The notes below the pieces were generated by a model. It did not search any database. It was given only the letters and a program-made list of their open reading frames with translations, and had not been told where the DNA came from. Below, in pieces: positions 1 to 6,501 of a stretch of DNA of 7,930 nt; within the stretch, counting starts at the first letter, position 1; each line of letters begins with the position of its first letter. The position numbers were made by a program, and so were the translations under genes. The stretch is from Acholeplasmatales bacterium (GTDB taxonomy: Bacteria > Bacillota_I > Bacilli_A > Acholeplasmatales > Anaeroplasmataceae), in the NCBI GenBank assembly GCA_024681175.1, contig JAILBI010000211.1, forward strand, positions 1-7,930. Direction: 5' to 3'.

Positions 1-127
1 CAACTCAAATTTTAGGTAGAAACATTATTAATAATTTATATCCAGATAATCAATATAGATTTGAATCTGGTGGAGATCCTAAATATATTCCTGATTTAAG
101 CTATGAAGATTTCAAAAATTTCCATAA
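1..127. repeat. Left arm of a 127-bp perfect inverted duplication
   Basis: Every base from 1 to 127 is the complement of the base at 873 minus its position, so this arm is an exact reverse complement of 746-872 inside the M16C peptidase gene. The match breaks at position 128. Position 1 still pairs, so the true repeat may extend beyond the window. The arm encodes part of the peptidase on the plus strand, while the gene body runs on the minus strand. The lack of any divergence and the position at the window edge suggest a fold-back chimera (amplification, library or assembly) rather than an old biological repeat. A recent real inversion cannot be excluded. Confidence 0.95.
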
Positions 128-1371
128 TAGTTATTGTCATCATAAAGCCATGAAGACATTGAATTAATAATAATATCTAATCCTTTAGGGAAAGAAGCAC
201 TAAAAGCTTTTTCTCTTTCTTTAAATTCGTAATTATTAATAATAGATAAAATGGTTTTCTTATCTAATCCTTCTTTAATAATCTCTTTTAATTTATTATC
301 AATAATATCAATAAACTTTTGTTCATCTTCTTTATTACCACCAACACCAATAATAGATAAAGCTGGTTGTAATAAACCATCATCAAATGATGTTTGAACA
401 TCTTTACAAATATTAGCTTTAATTAAAGCTTCTTTTAAAGGCGCTCCAACAACATCAAATAATGCGTTAATTAATATTTTTACTGCAATCATTAATTTAT
501 CATCTAAAGTTGTAGGTAAGCTTACATTATAAGATAAAAAAGTTTGATCTTCTAAATCATCATTGACTTCATAATAACCTTCCTTATAAACAGGTTTAGA
601 AAAGCCTTTAGAAGGAATTATTCTTGTGTCAAATTCAATATAATCCATCTTTGATAAATATGAATCATCTAAATATTTTAATTCATCTTCCATATTTAAA
701 TTACCATATAAGAAAATATATGAATTTGAAGCACTATAATATTTTTTATGGAAATTTTTGAAATCTTCATAGCTTAAATCAGGAATATATTTAGGATCTC
801 CACCAGATTCAAATCTATATTGATTATCTGGATATAAATTATTAATAATGTTTCTACCTAAAATTTGAGTTGGATCTGAGAATGCTCCCTTCATCTCATT
901 ATATACAACACCATTATAAGTAATATCATCATTAATATTTTCTAGATGATAATGCCATCCTTCTTGTTTAAAGATTTCTTCTTTTTTATAAATATTTGGA
1001 TAAAATACAGCATCCATATATACATCAATTAAATTGTTAAAATCCTTCAAATTTTTTGACGCAACAGGATACATTGTTTTATCAGGGAATGTAAATGCGT
1101 TAATAAATGTATTTAAAGAACCTTTAATTAATTCAACGAAAGGATCCTTAACTGGATATTTATTAGAACCACATAAAACTGAATGTTCCAAAATATGAGT
1201 TAAACCACAATCATTAATTGGTGGTGTTCTAAAAGCAATTGAAAACACCTTATTGTCATCATCATTTAAGATTGTACATATTTTAGCTTTAGTTTTAATA
1301 TGTTCATAAACAGATACTTCTGATGAAATATCATCAATATATCTTTTTTCAATAAATTTATAATTTTTCAT
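128..1371 (-). pseudogene. M16C zinc peptidase (PreP/Cym1-like), 3' part missing at junction
   Basis: This is the N-terminal part of an insulinase-superfamily metallopeptidase of the presequence-protease type, which degrades oligopeptides inside a closed chamber. The inverted zinc motif HILEH is at residues 59-63, numbered from the start chosen here, and the third ligand is Glu159 in VYNEMKG. The family-typical stretch after the motif (SVLCGSNKYP) and FESGGDP are also present. The family is usually about 970 residues; only about 414 native residues remain before the frame runs into the inverted copy and stops after five more codons at 112-114. I place the start at ATG 1371, because AGGAGAG at 1377-1383 lies 5 nt upstream; the in-frame ATG at 1386 precedes that site. 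The gene is 20 bp after the YhaN-like gene and probably cotranscribed with it. The truncation is more likely a sequence artefact than a true pseudogene. Confidence 0.85.
746..872. repeat. Right arm of the 127-bp inverted duplication (native copy)
   Basis: This is the partner of 1-127 and lies in an uninterrupted reading frame, so it is the native copy. The arms are separated by 618 bp. At the junction both strands read TTATGG, a short microhomology of the sort expected for a template switch to the opposite strand. Confidence 0.93.
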
Positions 1372-1391
1372 ATAATCTCTCCTCATTTTTA

Positions 1392-3662
1392 TTATAAAAT
1401 TCTTGATTTATGACAAGTAAAATAAACTATTTGATAATCTTTTGAAATATTCTTTAATAAATCAATTGATAATTTTAATTTCTCATCATCAAATGATACA
1501 AATGGATCATCTAAGATTATAAATGGCTTTTCACCATTATATAAACAATCGATTAACGCGAATCTCATACATAAGGAAATAATCATTTGATATCCTCTTG
1601 AGAATTGATCGATATCCTTTAATCCATTCTTTGTTAAGAACTTAAATTTAAAATTAACATCAATACTATAATCATCATTATTTTTAAAGAACAATTTAAC
1701 ATATTTATTAACTGAATCCTTCATTGGTTTTACATATTTTTCAAGTAAATTATTTTGTGATTCAGTTAAATATTTAATTGATAACTCTAAAATTCTGAAT
1801 TCATTTTCTAAATTAATGATTTCATCTTTTAATGTTATAGCATTATTCTTTAATTCTTCTTGTTTTGACTTTAATACATCATATTGACTGATAGTTGCCT
1901 CAATAGACATCTTTTCTTTATTGATGTCATTTAATTCATTTTCAATATTTTCAAGTTCTGAATTTAAAGATTCTAAATTAAAATTATATTCTTTAATATT
2001 CTTTAGATCATTATCAACAATAAATGCTTGTTTTAAATCACGCTTTTCAAGTAATTGATTAAATAAGATATCTTGATTTCTTAAGTGGGTATTTAATTCA
2101 CCGATTCTTTCTTCTACACCTAAATTAGGTGATGAATTAAATTGTCCTAAGAAATGTAGAATCTCATTATTTAATAATTTAATTTCTTTTTCTATTGATG
2201 AATATGAATCATTATGTAAATCACGTTCTTTTAAGATTTCATTATATTTAGCAATATTTAATTTAATCAAATATAAGTTATTTGAAAAATCTGAACTATA
2301 TAAATGATATTTAAAGAAAAATGATCTAATTTCTTCAGATAATGATTTTAATTCAAAGTCATATGATTTTAAATGTCCACCAATTAGCCTATTTTGATTT
2401 CTAGAATTATTTACCAAGAAGGCTGCGAGTGAAGCAATATATCCAAAGGCAGATACACTCATTAATGCGATACCTAAATATAAACATAATTTAGTATCTT
2501 TATTTAAGAAAAACAATACTAGAGAAGTTAAACCACCAATAAATATTAAACTAGAAATAATAACTAGAATAATACCAACAATTGGTTTTTTCTTTTTAGG
2601 TTGTTCTTTATGAGAATCGATAACATTTTTAACTTGTTTATATTTATCTACTTTTCTTTCGATTCTGTGAAGAGCCTCAGGTGTTGGCATGTTTTCACTA
2701 TTAATCATCTTAGAAACATCTTTTAATTTTTCATCAGTATTTTGATTTCTTTTTAATACTTCGTATTCTAATCTTAATGATTGAAGTTTTTTATTCTTTT
2801 CTCTTATTTTTAAAACTTCATCTTGCGTTACAGCAATACCATTGAATACTTCGTTATTTTTATTTAAAATATCTTCAGCTTCTTTAATATCATTGTCATA
2901 CTTATCTAATAATTTTAATTTAGATATTCTTTCTTGGTTTTTAGAGAATTCTAAGATATTTTTATTAATCTTTTTCTTTTTATCATTTAATACTTGAATA
3001 TCATTATCATATCTTGAAATTTCTGTTTCTAATTCAGATATTTCATTTATTTTATTATCCAAATCAGATATTTGAGATTCAACATCAAATAATTCATTCT
3101 TCTTATCAATTATTAAACCTTTTTTACTATTTAATTTTAATAAATGAGTTTTATTCTTTAAAATTTCAATTGCGCTATCAAAAGATTCAGAATCATTTGT
3201 ACCACCAATTAAATTTGCTAATTTAGCTTCAATATCAGAACCAAATCCATCAGATAATTCAGTCTCAGGAATAAATACCGATCTTTCAAAAGATGTGTCA
3301 TTCAAATTTAAGAATTTTTCTCCTAAATTAGAATCCATAGTTACTTCTAAATTAGTTTTTAAATCATAAATATGGAATACATCTAATGATGCTTTTTTAG
3401 GATTGAAATTCCTAATTATGCGATATTCTTTTTTATCTACTTCGATAACAAGTTCTCCACCAAATGATGTTAAAGCCTTCCATGGAGTATATTTTAATCT
3501 TTCATTTTTATTTAAACCATATAACATAGCTTTAATAAAAACAGTAAGAGTAGTTTTACCCCAACCATTCTCTTCATAAATAGAATTTAAATCTTTCTTA
3601 AAATCAAATTTATAGTCAGATAATTTACCGAAGTTATCAATATATAAACTAAGTAGTTTCAT
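1392..3662 (-). CDS. YhaN/SbcC-like AAA ATPase with central membrane hairpin
   Basis: This is a 756-residue Rad50/SbcC-type ATPase split by coiled coils. The N-terminal half begins with the family's NFGKLSDY stretch and has a Walker A at about 30-38 (EENGWGKTT), where the usual first Gly is Glu30. Coiled-coil-rich, Lys/Glu/Asn-rich arms cover about 160-345 and 440-650. Between them a KKKK cluster precedes two predicted membrane helices at about 361-386 and 392-417, in place of a CxxC zinc hook. The C-terminal half has the signature FSRGY near 687-691, Walker B FIILDD at 714-719, a D-loop SFDD and a switch-type His751. Central membrane helices and the phosphoesterase partner resemble Bacillus YhaN, although this protein is shorter (YhaN is about 960 residues). 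The start ATG overlaps the phosphoesterase stop as ATGA and has a strong AAGGAGG. A role in DNA-end processing at the membrane is inferred. Confidence 0.85.
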   Translation of the reverse strand: MKLLSLYIDNFGKLSDYKFDFKKDLNSIYEENGWGKTTLTVFIKAMLYGLNKNERLKYTPWKALTSFGGELVIEVDKKEYRIIRNFNPKKASLDVFHIYDLKTNLEVTMDSNLGEKFLNLNDTSFERSVFIPETELSDGFGSDIEAKLANLIGGTNDSESFDSAIEILKNKTHLLKLNSKKGLIIDKKNELFDVESQISDLDNKINEISELETEISRYDNDIQVLNDKKKKINKNILEFSKNQERISKLKLLDKYDNDIKEAEDILNKNNEVFNGIAVTQDEVLKIREKNKKLQSLRLEYEVLKRNQNTDEKLKDVSKMINSENMPTPEALHRIERKVDKYKQVKNVIDSHKEQPKKKKPIVGIILVIISSLIFIGGLTSLVLFFLNKDTKLCLYLGIALMSVSAFGYIASLAAFLVNNSRNQNRLIGGHLKSYDFELKSLSEEIRSFFFKYHLYSSDFSNNLYLIKLNIAKYNEILKERDLHNDSYSSIEKEIKLLNNEILHFLGQFNSSPNLGVEERIGELNTHLRNQDILFNQLLEKRDLKQAFIVDNDLKNIKEYNFNLESLNSELENIENELNDINKEKMSIEATISQYDVLKSKQEELKNNAITLKDEIINLENEFRILELSIKYLTESQNNLLEKYVKPMKDSVNKYVKLFFKNNDDYSIDVNFKFKFLTKNGLKDIDQFSRGYQMIISLCMRFALIDCLYNGEKPFIILDDPFVSFDDEKLKLSIDLLKNISKDYQIVYFTCHKSRIL

Positions 3663-4702
3663 ACTTCCTCCTTCAGTAAGGCTTTAATGCCAAATTCTAT
3701 TACTTTATTCTTATCTTGTTCAGATAAATCAGAATTTAAAACATTTCTAATAAATTCACCTTTTAATGAAATATCATTTTCATAATCTTTTGGATTAATT
3801 TTAAGTGATGTTTCATCATATAATTTTACAAAATAATATTTATTAGAATAATAATTCTCTAATGCTTCATTTTGTTTAATAATATTAATAGAATATTTTC
3901 CAGTAATATGAAGTTTTAATACATCATTTTCTGAAACATCAACTAATTTAGTATCAATTAATGTTTTTAATTCTTGATATGAATCACAATTAGTAATATC
4001 ACAATTAATATCATGAATAACTCTTCTAGCAAATGGAACAAATTCACTAACTATTTTATTATTTACAATATTTATTAATGAAAAACCTTTAGGACCTGTC
4101 TCATCAAATCCACGACCTTCTAGGCAGCCTGGATAAACATAAATACCTCTATCATCTAGTTTACCTTTCATATATTCATGAATATGCCCTAAAGCTAAAT
4201 AATCAATATTTTTATTTTTTAATTCATTAAGTTTAATATTAGTATTAATATCACCATGAATAGTTAAAATATTAATTTTATTAGGATTTAAATTAAGCTT
4301 TTTAAAATCATAATTTTCATTATAATTGATACCAGTAATATCACAATCAGAATAATGTACAGTAAAAAAATCATTATCGAAGAATTTAAAATTAGATGGG
4401 ATAATATCTAATTTTGAAATAAATGAATCTTCCTCATGATTACCAGTAATATATATAAAATCTATACTTGGAGATGAAATGATTAAGTCTAGTATAAATT
4501 TACGGGTTTTGCCCATAATAATATGAGTATCAAATAAATCTCCAGCGATGATTATTCTATCAACCTCATGTGTTTTAGCATAATCAATTAAACGCTTAAA
4601 ATTATCAAGTAATTCTTGATTTCTTGATGATCTATTTAATACTCCTAAATTAGATGTTAAGCTTGATTCTAAATGCAAATCAGCAGTATGAATTATTTTC
4701 AA
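3659..4702 (-). CDS. YhaO/SbcD-like metallophosphoesterase (DNA repair nuclease subunit)
   Basis: This is a 347-residue calcineurin-like phosphoesterase of the Mre11/SbcD/YhaO group, predicted to be a two-metal nuclease working with the ATPase encoded next to it. All metal-binding motifs are visible: D8-x-H10 (ADLH), G54-D55-x-x-D58, G87-N88-H89-E90, H149-G150-D151 and G172-H173-x-H175. The C-terminal third is less conserved and probably contacts the ATPase. The start is TTG at 4702, supported by GGTGGTGA at 4710-4717 (one mismatch to GGAGGTGA) 7 nt upstream. MKIIHTADLH matches the normal family N-terminus. It is the first gene of the minus-strand operon and ends with TGA inside an ATGA overlap, implying translational coupling to the ATPase. 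I prefer YhaO-like to SbcD because the partner resembles YhaN. Confidence 0.88.
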   Translation of the reverse strand: MKIIHTADLHLESSLTSNLGVLNRSSRNQELLDNFKRLIDYAKTHEVDRIIIAGDLFDTHIIMGKTRKFILDLIISSPSIDFIYITGNHEEDSFISKLDIIPSNFKFFDNDFFTVHYSDCDITGINYNENYDFKKLNLNPNKINILTIHGDINTNIKLNELKNKNIDYLALGHIHEYMKGKLDDRGIYVYPGCLEGRGFDETGPKGFSLINIVNNKIVSEFVPFARRVIHDINCDITNCDSYQELKTLIDTKLVDVSENDVLKLHITGKYSINIIKQNEALENYYSNKYYFVKLYDETSLKINPKDYENDISLKGEFIRNVLNSDLSEQDKNKVIEFGIKALLKEEV

Positions 4703-4728
4703 TTTATTCTCACCACCATATTATTTAT

Positions 4729-4757
4729 ATTATAACTTATTTGTTAAAAATTTTCAT
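4729..4757 (-). promoter_or_regulatory. Predicted promoter of the yhaO-like operon
   Basis: The minus strand carries a consensus -10 TATAAT at 4729-4734 and a -35-like ATGAAA at 4752-4757 (4 of 6 to TTGACA) with a 17-bp spacer. Initiation is expected near 4722, giving a leader of about 20 nt that holds the ribosome binding site. Confidence 0.6.
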
Positions 4758-4759
4758 TG

Positions 4760-4779
4760 ATTATTTTGAATAAAATAAT
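4760..4779. repeat. AT-only palindrome between divergent promoters
   Basis: There is a perfect 8-bp inverted repeat, ATTATTTT / AAAATAAT, with a 4-base centre GAAT. It lies between the -35 regions of the yhaO-like and popT promoters, where a shared operator would sit. In DNA this AT-rich, such a palindrome can arise by chance, so regulatory function is only a possibility. Confidence 0.3.
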
Positions 4780-4789
4780 AATTTTTAAT

Positions 4790-4818
4790 TTTAATTTTTT
4801 TAATCTATTTGTTATAAT
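4790..4818 (+). promoter_or_regulatory. Predicted popT promoter with extended -10
   Basis: A perfect extended -10, TGTTATAAT, is at 4810-4818. The -35 position (4790-4795, TTTAAT) is weak, as is common for extended -10 promoters. T- and A-rich tracts lie upstream. Initiation is expected near 4825, about 17 nt before the start codon. The same nine bases form the kduD promoter in this window. Confidence 0.6.
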
Positions 4819-4841
4819 AAATTTAGTAAGGTTGTGATAAA

Positions 4842-5897
4842 GTGACGAAAAGCATTTTAAGGCATTTTATTGTATTTCTTGAAGGAGTATTACTAGGACT
4901 CATTTCAATTGGAATACCTGGATTTAGTGCCTCTACTATCGCAATAATCATTGGTGTATATACAGTAATGGTTGAGGCGATGGCAAATATAGTTTCAGAT
5001 TTTAAAAAAAGTATAATATTTTTAATATGTCTATATTTGGGATATGGCATTGGTTCAATGCTCGCAGCCTTATCAGTAAACATCTTATTCAAAAACTTCC
5101 CACTCGCAACCGTAATTGTAATTTTAGGTTTACTTGCAGGCTCAATTCCAGATATGGTAATTAAACTAAAAGGTAATTTTAAAAAAATATCTTGTTGGAT
5201 AACATTCGTTGTTGTTGGAGCTTCAATTGTTTGTTATAACTTCTTCGCTAAAGAAGGCGCGACTATTGAATTCCCAGAAGATCCAAGCTGGACTTTCGTA
5301 ATTGCAATGGGATTAACCGGTCTTGTCACGAGTGCCACATTCGTCATACCTGGTGTTGATTTCGCAGTTGTATTTTTATCATTAGGATTGTATTATCCAT
5401 TTTCTAATATGTTAGCAACACTAGCTAATTTTACCGCTCCTACCTACGCAGAAACATTCTTACCAAACTTTAAAATATTACTATCTTATACAATAGGATA
5501 TTTTACAGGTGCGTTCTTGTTATCAAAACTTGTTAAAATGTTAATACATAAATTTAATCCACAAACGATGTACGCATCATTTTCATTTATCGCAGTCGCG
5601 CCAATAATCGTTATTAAAAACTGTGTATATGATAATGATAATTTTAAATATTCTACTCCTCAATTAATAGTTGGATTAATTTTAGGTATTTTGTTAATGA
5701 CAATAATGATTTATTTAGGATTCAGGCAAAGGAAAAAGGATAAATTATTACATTTAAAACATCTTGAATATTTAGATGAAAGATTTAGCGATAATAATGA
5801 TAATCAAAATGATTTATATTTAGAAAATAATAATACTCAAATATCAAATTTTGAAAACGAAAAAATTGAAATAGAAAATGAAAAACCGACAGATTAA
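4842..5897 (+). CDS. popT: DUF368 membrane protein, PopT-type polyprenyl-phosphate transporter
   Basis: This is a 351-residue multi-pass membrane protein of the DUF368 family. Characterised members (PopT) carry undecaprenyl phosphate back across the cytoplasmic membrane so that the lipid carrier of wall and envelope polymers can be reused. The two inverted-repeat halves are visible: GIPGFSASTIA at 24-34 and VIPGVDFAVVF at 168-178, each followed by a LGLLAG- or IGYFTG-like helix and a family-type FPLAT or FNPQTMYA segment. The first motif is usually IPGVSGGT; here it is IPGFSAST, and the second has Asp173 where Ser is usual. After the last helix (to about 294) comes a hydrophilic Asn/Glu-rich tail of about 55 residues, making the protein longer than usual. 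The start is GTG, preceded by AAGGTTGTGAT at 4828-4838, close to AAGGAGGTGAT; no ATG competes nearby. It is a single-gene unit, divergent from the yhaO-like operon. Confidence 0.82.
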   Translation: MTKSILRHFIVFLEGVLLGLISIGIPGFSASTIAIIIGVYTVMVEAMANIVSDFKKSIIFLICLYLGYGIGSMLAALSVNILFKNFPLATVIVILGLLAGSIPDMVIKLKGNFKKISCWITFVVVGASIVCYNFFAKEGATIEFPEDPSWTFVIAMGLTGLVTSATFVIPGVDFAVVFLSLGLYYPFSNMLATLANFTAPTYAETFLPNFKILLSYTIGYFTGAFLLSKLVKMLIHKFNPQTMYASFSFIAVAPIIVIKNCVYDNDNFKYSTPQLIVGLILGILLMTIMIYLGFRQRKKDKLLHLKHLEYLDERFSDNNDNQNDLYLENNNTQISNFENEKIEIENEKPTD

Positions 5898-5915
5898 TTC
5901 TGTCGATTTTTTCTT
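5887..5915 (+). terminator. popT terminator overlapping the stop codon
   Basis: A 7-bp stem CGACAGA / TCTGTCG with a 5-base loop is followed by ATTTTTTCTTT. The 5' arm encodes the last residues of PopT, and its TAA stop (5895-5897) is in the loop. An upstream A-run could pair with the T-tract. Confidence 0.85.
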
Positions 5916-5946
5916 TATAAAAAGAAATTAGGGCTTGTAGCCCTAA
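5914..5946 (-). terminator. Terminator of the predicted small RNA
   Basis: On the minus strand, an 8-bp stem TTAGGGCT / AGCCCTAA with a 3-nt loop (5928-5946) is followed by TTTCTTTTT. It is the most GC-rich structure in the gap and sits tail to tail with the popT terminator, separating the convergent units. Confidence 0.8.
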
Positions 5947-6034
5947 CCTTAAAATTGGGAGAGTTATAGTTGTCTATGAATTATAAATCTATTTATTAAT
6001 AGGGAGAGATAAATAGATTATTATCAAAGACAAC
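5914..6034 (-). ncRNA. Predicted small RNA with two CUCUCCC motifs (novel candidate)
   Basis: On the minus strand this stretch has everything expected of an independent small RNA gene: a promoter, a compact fold and a terminator. An outer stem pairs GTTGTCT (6034-6028) with AGACAAC (5975-5969). Within it, 11 bp (6019-6009 with 5996-5986) form a hairpin with a 12-nt loop, CUCUCCCUAUUA. After the domain, a linker of about 22 nt carries a second CUCUCCC (5963-5957), then a terminator stem closes the RNA. Pyrimidine-rich motifs displayed in a loop and in a single-stranded linker are typical of Firmicute regulatory RNAs that bind Shine-Dalgarno sequences. The transcript would be about 115-120 nt. 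I do not recognise a known family (not 6S, SRP, tmRNA or RNase P). There is no convincing reading frame. An mRNA tail structure of ridA is the main alternative, but ridA has its own terminator before this promoter. Confidence 0.6.
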
Positions 6035-6037
6035 ACC

Positions 6038-6067
6038 ATTTTATCATTTTATTGTATAAAATTTCAA
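6038..6067 (-). promoter_or_regulatory. Predicted promoter of the small RNA
   Basis: The minus strand has TTGAAA (-35, 5 of 6 to consensus) at 6062-6067, an 18-bp spacer, and TAAAAT (-10, 5 of 6) at 6038-6043 with TG one base upstream (extended -10 TGATAAAAT, 6038-6046). Initiation would fall near 6031-6034, exactly where the structured domain begins. Confidence 0.6.
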
Positions 6068-6076
6068 GCAATAATG

Positions 6077-6106
6077 AAAAAATAAGACAATATTTAAAAA
6101 ATTGTC
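6077..6106 (-). terminator. Terminator of the kduD-ridA operon
   Basis: On the minus strand, 20 nt after the ridA stop, GACAAT (6106-6101) pairs with ATTGTC (6091-6086). The 9-nt loop can add two pairs beyond a T-T mismatch. The stem is followed by TTATTTTTT. The stem is short and A/T-rich, but the U-tract is good. Confidence 0.7.
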
Positions 6107-6126
6107 CCATTTTATTAAATAAAATT

Positions 6127-6501
6127 CTATTTTGAAGTTATAACTTCGATTTCTATATTAACACTTTTAGGTAAATTAGATACTTCTACTAAACTTCTTG
6201 CAGGTTTTGTTTTAAAATACAATCCATATATTTCGTTGATTTTACCAAAATCATTGATATTTCTTATAAAAACAGTTGTCTTAATTACTTTATCTAAATT
6301 TGAACCAACTGATTCTAATATATTTTTTATATTTTTACATACCTGATGAGTTTCAGTTTCAATATCCTTATTATTTAATGAACCATCTAAAGGATTTATA
6401 CATATTTGACCTGATGTATAAATCAAATCATTAATTATTACTCCTTGTGAATAGGGTCCTATCGCACTTGGTGCGTTATTTGTTTTAATATATTCTATCA
6501 T
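6127..6501 (-). CDS. ridA: RidA family enamine/imine deaminase
   Basis: This is a 124-residue member of the RidA (YjgF/YER057c/UK114) family, which hydrolyses reactive enamines such as 2-aminoacrylate released by PLP enzymes. It normally forms a trimer with active sites between subunits. The family hallmarks are complete: NAPSAIGPYSQ with Tyr17, the YTSGQ segment at 28-32, PARSLVEVSNLP with the substrate-carboxylate Arg102, and IEIEV with Glu119. The length is typical. I choose ATG 6501, which overlaps the kduD-like stop as ATGA, has GGAGG (6514-6518) 12 nt upstream and gives the usual N-terminus. An in-frame ATG at 6513 abuts that GGAGG with no spacing and would add MVSK. It is the second gene of a two-gene operon, so the source of its substrate may lie in the pathway served by the first gene. 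Confidence 0.93.
   Translation of the reverse strand: MIEYIKTNNAPSAIGPYSQGVIINDLIYTSGQICINPLDGSLNNKDIETETHQVCKNIKNILESVGSNLDKVIKTTVFIRNINDFGKINEIYGLYFKTKPARSLVEVSNLPKSVNIEIEVITSK

Noticed and set aside
128..745. Invertible (phase-variable) segment between the inverted arms
   Set aside because: No recombinase or site motif is near, and flipping the segment would not restore a full gene; a chimera is simpler.
3014..3226. 70-codon plus-strand open frame
   Set aside because: It is antisense to the coiled-coil part of the YhaN-like gene; its Phe/Leu/Ile/Tyr/Gln-rich composition is a shadow of Lys/Glu/Asn codons, and it has no ribosome binding site.
4823..5092. 89-codon minus-strand open frame
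   Set aside because: It is antisense to the start of popT, has no promoter or ribosome binding site and no recognisable domain.
5976..5999. Seven-codon plus-strand ORF preceded by GGGAGAG, as a possible leader peptide
   Set aside because: Spacing to the start is about 12 nt, nothing on the plus strand follows that it could regulate, and the strand has no promoter here. The GGGAGAG copies make more sense as CUCUCCC on the minus strand.
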